From: Lederbergia citrisecunda
GTDB taxonomy: Bacteria; Bacillota; Bacilli; Bacillales; Bacillaceae_C
Direction: 5' to 3'
Length of the DNA: 64,000 nucleotides
NCBI RefSeq assembly: GCF_018343695.1
Contig: NZ_JAGYPJ010000001.1
Location: 2,715,992-2,779,991 of the forward strand
Part shown: positions 9,456 to 19,306 of the stretch, in pieces
Layout: each line of letters starts with the position of its first letter
Numbering within the stretch: position 1 is the stretch's first letter
Translations under genes and position numbers: made by a program
Notes under the pieces: generated by a model
Seen by the model: only the letters and a program-made list of their open reading frames with translations
Database searches by the model: none
Told to the model about the DNA's origin: nothing

Positions 9456-9792
9456 CTACACATCTATAACACCAAATGATTCCCAACTTCCAGGTGCACC
9501 TCCTCCACAGGGTACAAACCCATACAAATTTCCCTGCAGGAATATGGCTAGTGCTAAATGCAATATCAACAACATTGTATCTGCTATTAGGTTGAATTTT
9601 TGATGGTATTACATATACAAACATCACATGGGGTATTCCTACGCCACCAGTTCCGATATTTAAACTATCATACAGATACCGATCAGTGAAACCGACAATA
9701 ATTGTCTATGAACCACTAGAATATTTGTTATTTTTATAAATGAAATCTTTAGAATTTGCAAATATGCGAATGATCGCCGTGGGTGGTTCACT
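9456..9792 (-). pseudogene. Decayed gene fragment, family not recognised
   Basis: Read on the minus strand, the segment from 9792 gives SEPPTAIIRIFANSKDFIY and ends with SSGS, a TAG stop, then TIIVGFTDRYLYDSL and GIPHVMFVYVIPSKI, then AFSTSHIPAG. After a frameshift near 9540 it continues NLYGFVPCGGGAPGSWESF and GVIDV before a stop at 9456-9458. The protein-like composition across a stop and a frameshift indicates a degenerate coding sequence. No start codon or ribosome binding site is preserved and the N-terminus appears missing. I cannot assign a function. Confidence 0.45.
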
Positions 9793-9853
9793 TCATTAGT
9801 CTTTTAGCAACTGTAACCAAGACTCACCATACATCTAATTATGTCTATTCCTT

Positions 9854-11464
9854 TTAGACTGTAATAAATATAATTGTTTTGTTTTCCTTATCAATTATAA
9901 CTTTATATCCTTCAATTGATAGAGAAAATAAGGTTTCATCTTCTGAGATAAGAGTTGCCTTTGAACGAAAATCATCTATAACATCACTATTTTCACTAAT
10001 ATTCTTTATTATAATCGCATCAGCAATTTCATCATTATTGAATTTATATACTACATCATAAAGGTCGTAATGTAGATATTTGTGACCATATTCTTCGGTT
10101 TCATCAGTAAGTCCATTTAACTTCCCTTTAACTGTTACATAGTCTGAACTTAATTGGGCTAAAAAAAACTCATATGATGATTGTATTGTTTGTGGAAAAA
10201 GTGGAAAGAAATCCTTTAATTTCAAGTCTGAAACTGGTGAAATTTTGTCAATAAAAGATATTTGTTCCTTCTTGATATATGCGTTCCGATTATTATATTG
10301 AACTTCATAAATATCATCGATTTGATTTTCAACAAATATTGGCGTTGTAAACTCAATAGACTCGATTTCTTTTTTTAAATCCTTATTTGTGTAAATTGTA
10401 GCTGATCTCGATTGTACAATTCCTTCGCGGTTAATTTCCTTTACATTAGTAAGTTCTTTAGCTTTTTTTTCAACTTCTACGGATTGACCTTGGTCGTTGT
10501 TGTTCTCTCGATTACCATTGTTAGATGCAGAAGTTGTATTTTCTACGAACATAAAAAAGGCGCTAAGCATAGTTATTATTACTAATAATGTTATCTGTGC
10601 AAGAAATCCTGTAAAAATGTTATTATTACTTTTGCTTTTCCTACGCCTCTTATTATTTAATAGCTGATCGCCCTTAGATCTTTCATAAAGCTTATCTTGT
10701 TTATATTGTTCTTTTTCTTTTTTTGAAAGTTTATTAAACCAATTGATAAAACCCTCATATTTGTCAAGTACTTCATTGGCTTTCCCAAATTCCTCCACCT
10801 GACCATAGTGAAGCCATATTACTCTGTCGCAAATTGAGCGCATTTGGCTACCAGAGTGGCTGATAAAAATGATGGTTTTATTACTTTTTTTAAATTCATC
10901 TATTTTATCTACACATTTTTGATAAAAGGTTTTATCGCCTACAGACAGTGCTTCATCTACGATGAGTATATCTGGATTCGTATAAGCAGATATAGCAAAG
11001 CCTAATCTTGACTTCATTCCGCTGGAATAGTTTTTAACTGGCTGTTCAATAAATTGTCCTATATCTGCAAACTCAATAATTTTGGGGGTCAATTCTTTAA
11101 TTAATTCTTTTTTCAACCCTAACATTAAACATTTTAATTCAATGTTTTCTAATCCGGATAATTGATTGTTTAATCCTGCGCTAATGGCTATTAAGGAAGT
11201 CTCTCCGTTAATCTCTATTTTCCCAGAAGTTGGAGGTATAACTTCCGCTAGTATATTGGAAATTGTAGATTTTCCGGATCCATTTATCCCGATTATACCG
11301 ACTGTTTCTCCTTCGAATATCTCAAAACTTACATTTTTCAAAGCGTAGAAAGTTCTTTGATTATTCTTTTTTTTAGGAAAGAATATATCTTTCATCTTAT
11401 CAGACTGTTTTCTGTACAACTGATACGTTTTAGAAACATTTTCCGCTTTTACCTTTGGCTTCAT
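9854..11464 (-). CDS. tagH: Teichoic acid/polysaccharide exporter ATPase with membrane-anchored C-terminal domain (TagH-like)
   Basis: This is the ATP-binding subunit of a two-component ABC-2 exporter that flips lipid-linked wall polymer across the membrane. The ATPase domain covers residues 1-250, with Walker A GINGSGKS (59-66), signature NYSSGMKSR (145-153), Walker [10 protein letters not shown] (165-173) and H-loop His203. After a basic stretch (NKRRRKSKS) there is one transmembrane helix (about 285-307). An extracellular region of about 230 residues follows, whose first part (AKELTN to [11 protein letters not shown]) looks like an SH3 domain. This architecture and the 536-residue length match Bacillus TagH. 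It lies 18 nt downstream of tagG. Its linkage to mnaA and the glycosyltransferase block means it could export that polymer, teichoic acid, or both. A second, shorter pair lies at 35225-36859. Confidence 0.85.
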   Translation of the reverse strand: MKPKVKAENVSKTYQLYRKQSDKMKDIFFPKKKNNQRTFYALKNVSFEIFEGETVGIIGINGSGKSTISNILAEVIPPTSGKIEINGETSLIAISAGLNNQLSGLENIELKCLMLGLKKELIKELTPKIIEFADIGQFIEQPVKNYSSGMKSRLGFAISAYTNPDILIVDEALSVGDKTFYQKCVDKIDEFKKSNKTIIFISHSGSQMRSICDRVIWLHYGQVEEFGKANEVLDKYEGFINWFNKLSKKEKEQYKQDKLYERSKGDQLLNNKRRRKSKSNNNIFTGFLAQITLLVIITMLSAFFMFVENTTSASNNGNRENNNDQGQSVEVEKKAKELTNVKEINREGIVQSRSATIYTNKDLKKEIESIEFTTPIFVENQIDDIYEVQYNNRNAYIKKEQISFIDKISPVSDLKLKDFFPLFPQTIQSSYEFFLAQLSSDYVTVKGKLNGLTDETEEYGHKYLHYDLYDVVYKFNNDEIADAIIIKNISENSDVIDDFRSKATLISEDETLFSLSIEGYKVIIDKENKTIIFITV

Positions 11465-11482
11465 TTTTTTAAGCCTCCATTA

Positions 11483-12286
11483 TTACAAGTAATCAACAAA
11501 CTTATCTCTAAATTTAATATGGATATAAGCTCCAATAAATAATATTAATAATGTTATACTCCAAAAGTAAAAAGTTAATCCTATATCTTCAAAGAACCAT
11601 GTGTTAAATAATAGAGTATTTCTGAAACCATTAATTAAATAATAAAATGGGTTTAGTTTTAGGACTGTTAATAAATGATTATTAAGTCTGCTAGCGTCCC
11701 ATAGAATAGGTGTTAAAAAAAAGAGAAGCCTCATGACTGAGCCTAACATTGTCTGAAAGTCTCGAATCATAACGGATATTGTTGAACAAAATAGTGTTAG
11801 TGAAAATAAAAACGCAAAAAGAGAAAATAAATAATAGGGTAATTGTAACAAATAAATTCCAGGGCTTACTTTATTAATAATAAGAATAAATATTAAAATA
11901 ATAGACATCATAAAAAAATTGTATGCATTTTTCACTATAATAATGGTAGGTAATACACTAACAGGGAATTTCATTTTTGAAACTAAGTTTACTTTAGAAA
12001 AAATACTATTAGAACCTTGAGTGATTGAAGGAGCAATAAAGAACCATGGTACCAGTCCAACAAATAGCCAGACAAAGAATGGTATATCTCCTATTGGTTG
12101 ACCACCTCTAATTCCAATTCCAAACACGAACCAATAAGCTGCAATTTGTATTGCTGGATTTAGCAATTGCCAAATCATTCCTAAATAATGCATTTGGTAA
12201 GTACTTTTCAGATCAAAACTTGCTAATCGAAAAATCAAGTGAATATTTAGAAGCTGTTCTTTTATGACTTGTATTACATATCTCAT
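11483..12286 (-). CDS. tagG: ABC-2 type wall polymer export permease (TagG-like)
   Basis: The membrane subunit partners the ATPase immediately downstream. The frame opens at a TTG at 12310 with no ribosome binding site. The ATG at 12286 lies 11 nt after GGAAG and gives MRYVIQVIKEQLLNIHLIFR, the usual TagG-type start (267 residues). Six hydrophobic segments are visible. The N-terminal amphipathic stretch and the LGMIWQLLNPAIQIAAYWF and RLLFFLTPILWDAS segments are typical of ABC2_membrane/TagG/RfbA permeases. It is about 40% similar by eye to the second permease at 36041-36859, which shares LGM.WE/QLLNP.IQI and SPILW/TPILW. Confidence 0.88.
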   Translation of the reverse strand: MRYVIQVIKEQLLNIHLIFRLASFDLKSTYQMHYLGMIWQLLNPAIQIAAYWFVFGIGIRGGQPIGDIPFFVWLFVGLVPWFFIAPSITQGSNSIFSKVNLVSKMKFPVSVLPTIIIVKNAYNFFMMSIILIFILIINKVSPGIYLLQLPYYLFSLFAFLFSLTLFCSTISVMIRDFQTMLGSVMRLLFFLTPILWDASRLNNHLLTVLKLNPFYYLINGFRNTLLFNTWFFEDIGLTFYFWSITLLILFIGAYIHIKFRDKFVDYL

Positions 12287-12420
12287 GCTAGAGTCTACTT
12301 CCTTTACCAAGTGCTTTTACTAATTTACTAATATCGTTCTACTTATAGTTATTCATTTTACCTAGTATATAATAACACAAAAAAAATTTATATTTAAATG
12401 AAAGTATAAAATAACAACAA

Positions 12421-12450
12421 AAAGCAAAAGGAGAGAGGTTCCTCTCCCCA
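12421..12450 (-). terminator. Intrinsic terminator between mnaA and tagG
   Basis: On the minus strand GGAGAGG-AA-CCTCTC forms a short GC-rich hairpin followed by TCCTTTTGCTTTTT. It lies 12 nt past the mnaA stop. This implies that tagGH has its own promoter or depends on read-through. Confidence 0.75.
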
Positions 12451-12461
12451 CATATTAATGT

Positions 12462-13607
12462 CTATATACCAAATTCTTGAGGTCCTTGGTCTATTTTGCC
12501 ATAATGATGCAATATTACTTGGACAATCCTTGCTGAAGCTTGGCCATCTCCATAAGGATTTGAAGCCTTGGCCATTTTTTCATATTCAACTTGATTAGTC
12601 AATAATTCATTCGCCAACCTATAAATAGTCTCCTCTTCTGTGCCAGCAAGCTTTAATGTGCCCGCCTCAATCCCCTCAGGTCTCTCTGTTGTATCACGAA
12701 GGACTAATACCGGCACGCCCAAAGAAGGTGCTTCTTCTTGAACTCCACCAGAGTCAGTAAGAATAATGTGTGCCTTTGCAGCAAAATTATGAAAGTCAAC
12801 TACACCTAATGGCTCTATGAGGTGAATTCTAGAGTCATTACCAAGAATATCATCTGCTACTTCTCTTACAGCTGGATTCATGTGAACCGGATACACGACT
12901 TGAACATCTTGATGTTCATTTACTATACGTTTAATTGCTTTAAACATATTTCTCATTGCATCACCTAAATTTTCTCTTCGATGTGCTGTAAGTAATATTA
13001 ATTTATCATTTCCTATTTTATCAAATATTTTATGATGATAACTATCTGAAACAGTTGTTGATAGTGCATCAATTGCTGTATTACCTGTTACAAAAATAGT
13101 ATCTTCCTTTTTATTCTCATTTAATAAATTTTCTTTTGATTTTTTTGTTGGAGAAAAATGCAAATCGGCAATTTGCCCAGTTAACAATCTATTTACCTCT
13201 TCAGGGTATGGGGAATATTTATTCCATGTTCTTAAACCTGCTTCCACGTGTCCGACGGATATTTGATTATAGAATGCTGCAAGACTTGCTACAAACGTAG
13301 TAGAAGTATCTCCATGAACAAGTACAAGATCAGGTTTAACTTCTTTCATAACTTTATCCAAACCTTCTAATGCTCTTACCGTAACATCTGTTAAGGTTTG
13401 CCGATCTTTCATTATATTTAAATCAAAATCAGGATGTACATTAAATACTTCCAATACTTGATCTAGCATTTGCCTATGCTGAGCTGTTACAGTAACTACG
13501 GACTCAATTTGTTCAGGGTACTTTTCTAACTCCAGCACCAATGGTGCCATTTTAATTGCTTCCGGACGAGTACCAAAAATACTCATTACTTTTAATTTTT
13601 GTATCAC
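12462..13607 (-). CDS. mnaA: UDP-N-acetylglucosamine 2-epimerase (non-hydrolysing)
   Basis: The enzyme interconverts UDP-GlcNAc and UDP-ManNAc. The GTG start at 13607 lies 8 nt after AAAGGAG and gives 381 residues, the usual family length. Motifs are VMSIFGTRPEAIKMAPLV at the N-terminus, LVLVHGDTSTT, GHVEAGLRT, PEEVNRLLTGQIADLHFSP, LLTAHRRENLG, and LTDSGGVQEEAPSLGVPVL with the RDTTERPE loop. UDP-ManNAc is the donor for TagA (49169-49891) when it builds the teichoic acid linkage disaccharide. It is also the substrate of the dehydrogenase at 23053-24333, so this gene feeds both polymers. It has its own promoter and terminator. Confidence 0.95.
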   Translation of the reverse strand: MIQKLKVMSIFGTRPEAIKMAPLVLELEKYPEQIESVVTVTAQHRQMLDQVLEVFNVHPDFDLNIMKDRQTLTDVTVRALEGLDKVMKEVKPDLVLVHGDTSTTFVASLAAFYNQISVGHVEAGLRTWNKYSPYPEEVNRLLTGQIADLHFSPTKKSKENLLNENKKEDTIFVTGNTAIDALSTTVSDSYHHKIFDKIGNDKLILLTAHRRENLGDAMRNMFKAIKRIVNEHQDVQVVYPVHMNPAVREVADDILGNDSRIHLIEPLGVVDFHNFAAKAHIILTDSGGVQEEAPSLGVPVLVLRDTTERPEGIEAGTLKLAGTEEETIYRLANELLTNQVEYEKMAKASNPYGDGQASARIVQVILHHYGKIDQGPQEFGI

Positions 13608-13766
13608 TCTGAGTTCTCCTTTAGACGTTTTTAATTGTCATTGTGCCTTTGAGTTAATTTCGGTTTTGAAACTTTTAATAATAAAAAAATATGCAAGGGG
13701 AATTTCTCTAAACAATTAAATTAATATCCAAAAGCATTATTTTTATTCGGTATATTCCATAACAAG

Positions 13767-13795
13767 ATTATATAATAGATTCTCTAAACTGTCCT
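13767..13795 (-). promoter_or_regulatory. Sigma-A promoter for mnaA
   Basis: On the minus strand, AGGACA (13790-13795), a 17-nt spacer and TATAAT (13767-13772). It lies about 160 nt upstream of the mnaA GTG, leaving a long leader. The rest of the gap at 13608-13915 shows nothing else recognisable. Confidence 0.6.
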
Positions 13796-13915
13796 ATCTA
13801 TGCTTTAAAATATTTCATTAAAAGCTTTTACTATTGCATCAAATTACCTAATATTATCTTCAAAATGCACGTAAGATGTCGATAATAGAGAAATTTCTCA
13901 CAGTATTTTTTATAT

Positions 13916-15619
13916 TTAAATGGTGATTTTTAGTCTTTCGTTATTTTTATTAGTGATAGTAAAAGTTGTTTTACCTTTAATTTTTTTTGTAGAAAAGTAT
14001 TTAATTCCGTTATCTATATTAGTGTTAATAATGGTTCTATACTCCAAATCAGTCCCTTTGTTAGAAAATTGAATTTGAGTAATTGGGTACTTCTTATTAA
14101 ATACAGATGATTGCCATCCGAAAATGGGTTCATCATTACCTTTATATTGCTTAAATTCTGTTACATGGTTTAATTGTATTAATTCAATAGTTTTTCCGTC
14201 TAGTATGCTATCTAGTAATATGTTCTTTTTTGTGATTTTAGATGTATTTACATCTTTTCCTATGTTGAATATCTGGCTATAAGTTCGAAGTTTCAAACTA
14301 GTAATTTCATCAAAAATTAAAACTGCTTCAGATTGTTTTAAGTATAGGATTGTTCGTTTAATTTTTACACCAGGATAAAGGGTATGTATTCCCGACACAT
14401 GACTGTATTCTTCATTATAACTAAAGCTAATTATTTTGGATTTTCCGACTTGCTCATCTTCTATTTCATATGACTTTCTATTAACGGTGACAGTATTGTG
14501 AGCCATTGTACTTCTAAAATATCTACGGTAAGGATTCTTTTCTTGATAATTATATTTTCCGGAATCTACAAGAAAGTCTGTTTTACCGATAGAAAGCAAT
14601 ACGGAGAGATCATCAGCATGCTTGTGCGTCCTAGAATGAAAACCAGCAATAAACTTTAAGTAAAGCTGTCGATCGTTAAAGCTCCAATTACTTCTGAAAA
14701 TGGCTATACCTGCATCAGTATATACAATATCATCGTAAGGTTGAATTCCCGAACGTCCCTTTGTACGAGTATAAAGGAGTTTGGGATTGCTTATGATATC
14801 TTCATTTAGATAGGTTATTCCATCGGGACCAGAATCACCTGTAATAGGAATTTTCCCATCCGGTTTTACTAGATAAGCCAGGTAATCTTCCATTTTAATG
14901 ATTAAATCAGATAGCTTAGTTGTTTCTTTATTATGGAATTTTAAAAAATCATTAATACTTCTAAAAAGATTCATCACTACAATATGGTATGCACCACTAT
15001 GTTCTAGATGAACCCCGCTGGGAGATACATCTTTTTTTACATGTACCATAAATCGATTAATGGCTTTTTCATACCATTTTTCAGAGTTAGGAAGATCCGG
15101 AAAAAGAACCGCTAGTTCAATCAAAGAGCGATCTTGAAAAATACCGTGGTTATTGATAAAAGTGTGATGGCGATCATCTTCAAGATAGTCGCCATGTTTT
15201 ATTAAAGTTCGTATTATAAGGTTGGCAAATGATTCATCATAAATATCGGAATCTTTATAGTGCTGCCAGAAGTGGATGATGTTTACAACCCGATTTGCTA
15301 CACTATGGTCTTTCCATGCAAAGGGACTTACTTGATCTTTTTTAGTCGGATTTGTTTTCACCCAACTCCCGATGAAGTATTTTGCCTTTTCTAAATACTC
15401 TTTATTTGGATTTATTTCATAAGCAAGCATTAAATACCCGACAATATCTAGACTATGTAAATAAAAACACCAAGTTATATCATTATATGGGTCTTCTTTC
15501 CAAGTAACTTTACCTATTTTTACAGTAGGCCAAGCAGAATGAACAAAAAGCTCATTTCTTAATATTTTTTCTGCGTTATCCAATGTATTTTTATTCGCTT
15601 TAGAACGCTTAAAAATCAT
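13916..15619 (-). CDS. Heparinase II/III-like protein (no signal peptide)
   Basis: The ATG at 15619 is 6 nt after GAAGGTGA and is preferred over the ATG at 15634 (567 residues). The N-terminal two thirds are an alpha/alpha-toroid with DPYNDITWCFYLHSLDIVG and AFAWKDHSVANRVVN-like motifs. The last third is the beta-sandwich of the heparinase II/III family, containing FHSRTHKHADDLSVLLSIG, TDFLVDSGKYNY and MAHNTVTVNRKSYE, where the His and Tyr residues are the family's usual active-site candidates. Family members are polysaccharide lyases cutting uronic-acid polymers. Those inside capsule loci often lack secretion signals and have no proven role. Here a uronic-acid (ManNAcA) polymer is predicted, which would fit. 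The flanking gaps of 245 and 309 nt suggest separate transcription. Confidence 0.75.
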   Translation of the reverse strand: MIFKRSKANKNTLDNAEKILRNELFVHSAWPTVKIGKVTWKEDPYNDITWCFYLHSLDIVGYLMLAYEINPNKEYLEKAKYFIGSWVKTNPTKKDQVSPFAWKDHSVANRVVNIIHFWQHYKDSDIYDESFANLIIRTLIKHGDYLEDDRHHTFINNHGIFQDRSLIELAVLFPDLPNSEKWYEKAINRFMVHVKKDVSPSGVHLEHSGAYHIVVMNLFRSINDFLKFHNKETTKLSDLIIKMEDYLAYLVKPDGKIPITGDSGPDGITYLNEDIISNPKLLYTRTKGRSGIQPYDDIVYTDAGIAIFRSNWSFNDRQLYLKFIAGFHSRTHKHADDLSVLLSIGKTDFLVDSGKYNYQEKNPYRRYFRSTMAHNTVTVNRKSYEIEDEQVGKSKIISFSYNEEYSHVSGIHTLYPGVKIKRTILYLKQSEAVLIFDEITSLKLRTYSQIFNIGKDVNTSKITKKNILLDSILDGKTIELIQLNHVTEFKQYKGNDEPIFGWQSSVFNKKYPITQIQFSNKGTDLEYRTIINTNIDNGIKYFSTKKIKGKTTFTITNKNNERLKITI

Positions 15620-15878
15620 AACATTCACCTTCATTTAATTATTATTTTAAAAAAATAAGTAAATAAATTTAACCATTTCTTAATTACGATATTACAATTC
15701 GTTCAGGTTTCAGAAGGTTATGGATACTTTTCATTGAATCAAACAAAATAAAAATATATCAAATAAATTTTATAATGTTTACTTTTTCCACTTGGTGTTT
15801 TTTGTCCATACCCGATATTTATAGTCAAGGCGTTTGTGACATTATTTACAAATAAGTAAAACAGCTTCCATCAAAGAA

Positions 15879-18014
15879 TTACTCTTTTTCTAGTACTACC
15901 CTTTCATAAACCTTTGCTGCTTCTCCTGCATCTCCTAAAAGAGATTTATATGCTAATTCATATTTGCTAAGTATACTATTTTCTTCATATACGCCCCAAA
16001 TTTTGGTACCACTACCTAAATAATCACTCAATTTTGAAGGTAGATAAGGATTAATTGATTTTTTATTAATCGTACTTGCATCATTCACTATTAAACAATC
16101 AAATTTAGTAGTTAAATTTAGAAACTCTAAATAATGCACGTATGGTTGAATAATTATATTATCTTTAATATCATATTCCCCTAGCATTTCATTAAGCGAT
16201 TTTATATCACTTGTAAAAATATGCAAAATAATATTTTGTTTTATATCAACCTTAACCTTTTCCAACCCTTTAAATAAATCGTCTAGCTTCCTAGTATCGT
16301 AAAAAGAACCAAAATAAGCAAAGTTCACCTTACTTTTGTCAATATTATATGCACTCTTCACAAAAGAATAATATTCTTTTGGCATAGTTGGTTGTGGAGA
16401 AATTTTTGCTTTTGAGATGATATGCTTTTTAATATCCTCTATCGGAAAGTACCCAAGCATATATTCTAGTTGGTTCTTATTAGTAAAAATAAGTTCGTCT
16501 GCAAATACATATGGAAGATATTCACACCATAAAAAAAGATTATCGTCTTCCATTGTTGATAAACCTAGATCTGAAATATTTTTATTTGCATCATTTATAA
16601 AATTAATATTATCGATCTTTGCTTGTCTTCTTTCACCATGGATATCCAATAATAATGGATCTGAAAACTCCGCAATCCATTTCACTTTAGGATTATTCAT
16701 TTTAAATTGATATGCTAAGAAGTGTGATCCAGGCCACAATGCTCGACTGTAGATCTCGGAATATTTATCTTTATTTAAGTTACTTATTCCTGTATTTACA
16801 AACTCTTCAATTGCTTTCCAGTTTGAAAAGCTTGAATAACTAGCTATTTCTATTCTTTTATCAACTAAATCCTCAAATAATATGTTCAGCCTATTATCAC
16901 GTGATCGAACTCTATCCATTTTGTTATAAATCACATCAACACAATCATTCATTGTTCTAATTCTTTTTGCCATGACATTACCACTAGTATCTAAATACGG
17001 TGGAAAACAATAGGATATAACTAACTTCTCTGCCAAATTACGATTAATAATGGAATATGGTATATAGGACAAATCATATTTCTTAATCTCATTAAATACA
17101 TTGTCTCTTTTATCTCTATTAACTTCTAAATATCGATTTAAAAAACCAAACTGAGCTTTAATCTTTTGTTTTATTAACATCACCTTATCTTGCTTCTTTG
17201 TTCTACGGAGCATACCATCTAATTTTTGAATAACATTTAATCTCTGTATAACATAGAAGTCAAAAGATATCTCTTGCCGAGAAACAGACCTCTCTGTAAG
17301 TAGCCTATAATATATAACTTGACGGCATATAGGTAAAACCTTAAAATGAAAATTTGATTTTAAATATAATTCTGAGAAAAACACCACATCTTCTCCACTT
17401 TTCAAATCAGTGTCAAAGCGTAGTTTTTTTAAATAATCAGTTGGAACTAGTTTACATGCACTGATGGTTGAGACCATACTCAATGTTGTTAAATTGGCTT
17501 TTTTTCCACTTTTTTCAATTTGGATAATTTGATTATTAATTGGATTTTGTACTTCTATTTCCCCAAAAGAATTAACGTCAACAATCTGAGATACAACAAT
17601 GGTATCTTGTGATGCATTTTCATATACCTCACTTAGATAGTTACTCGATAAATAATCATCAATATCTAAGAATAACGAATATTGTCTCGTAGCCTTTTCT
17701 ATCCCTACATTTCTAGCAGCAGAAGCACCTTGGATATCAGAGTAATATATAAATATATTATCCATTTTTTTATCAAATATATATTTTTTAATAATAGATT
17801 CCGATGAATCCCTTTCTCCGTTAATAATAATTATTATCTCGAATAAATCTTTTTCTAAGGTTTGATTATATAATGATAATAAGCAATTATTAATATATTG
17901 CTCACCTTTATATAATGGAATTATTACGCTTACTCCTCTAATATTGTTCTGTGTATAGTTTATTTTTAATTTCTCAATATCTTGTAGTCTCTGTAGTAAT
18001 TTTTGCTTAATCAT
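15879..18014 (-). CDS. Two-domain glycosyltransferase (GT2 + GT-B fold)
   Basis: The N-terminal GT-A/GT2 domain (about 25-260) shows VSVIIPLYKGEQYINNCLL, IIIIINGERDSS, GASAARNVGIEKA and the metal-binding LFLDIDDYL, then GEDVVFF. The second half (about 320-705) looks like a GT-B-type glycosyltransferase, with ISYCFPPYLDTSGNVMAKR, KWIAEFSDPLLLDIHGE, NFAYFGSFYDTRKLDDL and a terminal YLPSKLSDYLGSGTKIWGV segment. Such proteins often add two different sugars or alternate linkages. The start is an ATG with AGAGG overlapping the upstream stop, 5 nt after the methyltransferase gene, indicating translational coupling. It is the last gene of the run 26888-15879. The sugar specificity cannot be read from the sequence. 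Confidence 0.75.
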   Translation of the reverse strand: MIKQKLLQRLQDIEKLKINYTQNNIRGVSVIIPLYKGEQYINNCLLSLYNQTLEKDLFEIIIIINGERDSSESIIKKYIFDKKMDNIFIYYSDIQGASAARNVGIEKATRQYSLFLDIDDYLSSNYLSEVYENASQDTIVVSQIVDVNSFGEIEVQNPINNQIIQIEKSGKKANLTTLSMVSTISACKLVPTDYLKKLRFDTDLKSGEDVVFFSELYLKSNFHFKVLPICRQVIYYRLLTERSVSRQEISFDFYVIQRLNVIQKLDGMLRRTKKQDKVMLIKQKIKAQFGFLNRYLEVNRDKRDNVFNEIKKYDLSYIPYSIINRNLAEKLVISYCFPPYLDTSGNVMAKRIRTMNDCVDVIYNKMDRVRSRDNRLNILFEDLVDKRIEIASYSSFSNWKAIEEFVNTGISNLNKDKYSEIYSRALWPGSHFLAYQFKMNNPKVKWIAEFSDPLLLDIHGERRQAKIDNINFINDANKNISDLGLSTMEDDNLFLWCEYLPYVFADELIFTNKNQLEYMLGYFPIEDIKKHIISKAKISPQPTMPKEYYSFVKSAYNIDKSKVNFAYFGSFYDTRKLDDLFKGLEKVKVDIKQNIILHIFTSDIKSLNEMLGEYDIKDNIIIQPYVHYLEFLNLTTKFDCLIVNDASTINKKSINPYLPSKLSDYLGSGTKIWGVYEENSILSKYELAYKSLLGDAGEAAKVYERVVLEKE

Positions 18015-18019
18015 AAAAA

Positions 18020-19261
18020 TTAACCTCTTGCCTTTTTACGTAGTTTATTCCGTAACTCCCAATATTTCGTTGTTAATGATCCCAATTTTGATTTTTTTAA
18101 AGAAACGTATTTTTTTTGCAAAACCGAGTATTTATTCGTTAATTCAGCTATTTCTTTTTTATGCTGAATTTCTATTCGTTCTTTACTTTTTCGATTCGTT
18201 TCTTTATATTTTTTTGTTTCATCCTCTTTAGCAAAGGCTAATTTAATTGCTTCTCTTTCAGAGTCAAAACTCTTAACTAAATTTACCCTTAAATCATTTA
18301 ATTCTCTCTGAAGTGTAGTAATTATACTTTCTTTATTTTGTAATTGGATATTTTTATAATCTAATTCTTCTTTTAACTTATTCTGAATTTCATCCAATTT
18401 TTCCATAAAATTGATCTTGCTTATATTTCTATCATCGTTTTGTACTTGATCTTTTTCAAGTGACTCTATGATTGTTTTACTTTGTAAATTTTCTTTAATC
18501 CGCTCTTCAATTTCCGCTTTTAACTGCTTCTGATTTTTTTCTAAATTATTAATATATACATTCTTATCTCTAATAATATTGTTTTGATTGTTGATTCTTT
18601 CTATTAGTTCTCTTTCTATTTTATAGAAACCTAACTCTAACTTTTCTAGTTCTATTCTATTAAATGATGTTATCTTTTCTGTGGTATATTCCTTTCTTTT
18701 TTTACACACTACTCCTGTCCATTTTCCTAAGTAATGTACATTTTCCACGTGAAAGAACACGGATAATTGGTCATATAAATCAAGAAAATAATACGTTCTT
18801 TTATGATCAAAATAATCATTAATACCAAATGGTACTGTAACAATTAATTGACCATCCGTGGATAAATACTTGTGTATTTTTTTTAAAAATTGTTCTGGGT
18901 CTGATATATGCTCCAATACCTCTGTCAAAAGAACTGTCTCATATTCATCTTTAAGGTCAGTTTCTGTCATAAAGTTAGAAACTCTAAAAGCAACATTATT
19001 TTGCACTGAAATATGTTCATTTATTAAAGCATTTTTCGCATATTGTATTGATTCCTCGGCTATATCAATGGCATCTATCATTTTACCTTCGCGACCAAGT
19101 ATGATTGGAATAATCCCTTGTGAGCATCCTATATCAAGGATTACGTTCCCTTTTGTATGGTTCACTATCCAGTTAACTCTTTCTCTAGTTTTTTCACTAA
19201 ACGCAGAACCCATATCACCATTATAGGCTTCGTTTATTCTATCTAATGGTTTTGTTAACAT
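18020..19261 (-). CDS. SAM-dependent methyltransferase with long C-terminal coiled coil
   Basis: Residues 1-200 form a class I methyltransferase: NVILDIGCSQGIIPIILGRE is the SAM motif I, followed by MIDAIDIAEES, VLLTEVLEHISDPEQFL and GQLIVTVPFG. Residues about 205-390 are almost entirely charged heptad-like helix (for example ERIKENLQSKTIIESLEKD), a coiled coil of roughly 180 residues. The tail SKLGSLTTKYWELRNKLRKK is basic and amphipathic. The tail and the N-terminus (KPLDRINEAYNGDMG) are shared with the protein at 21999-22961, so the two are paralogs. Sandwiched between two multi-domain glycosyltransferases with gaps of 5 and 45 nt, it probably methylates the growing glycan. A WbdD-like chain-capping and length-measuring role is a hypothesis. 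Confidence 0.72.
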   Translation of the reverse strand: MLTKPLDRINEAYNGDMGSAFSEKTRERVNWIVNHTKGNVILDIGCSQGIIPIILGREGKMIDAIDIAEESIQYAKNALINEHISVQNNVAFRVSNFMTETDLKDEYETVLLTEVLEHISDPEQFLKKIHKYLSTDGQLIVTVPFGINDYFDHKRTYYFLDLYDQLSVFFHVENVHYLGKWTGVVCKKRKEYTTEKITSFNRIELEKLELGFYKIERELIERINNQNNIIRDKNVYINNLEKNQKQLKAEIEERIKENLQSKTIIESLEKDQVQNDDRNISKINFMEKLDEIQNKLKEELDYKNIQLQNKESIITTLQRELNDLRVNLVKSFDSEREAIKLAFAKEDETKKYKETNRKSKERIEIQHKKEIAELTNKYSVLQKKYVSLKKSKLGSLTTKYWELRNKLRKKARG

Positions 19262-19306
19262 AAGTTTACCCCTTTTTATCCCTTTTATTTTTATAAATAT
19301 TTAGTT

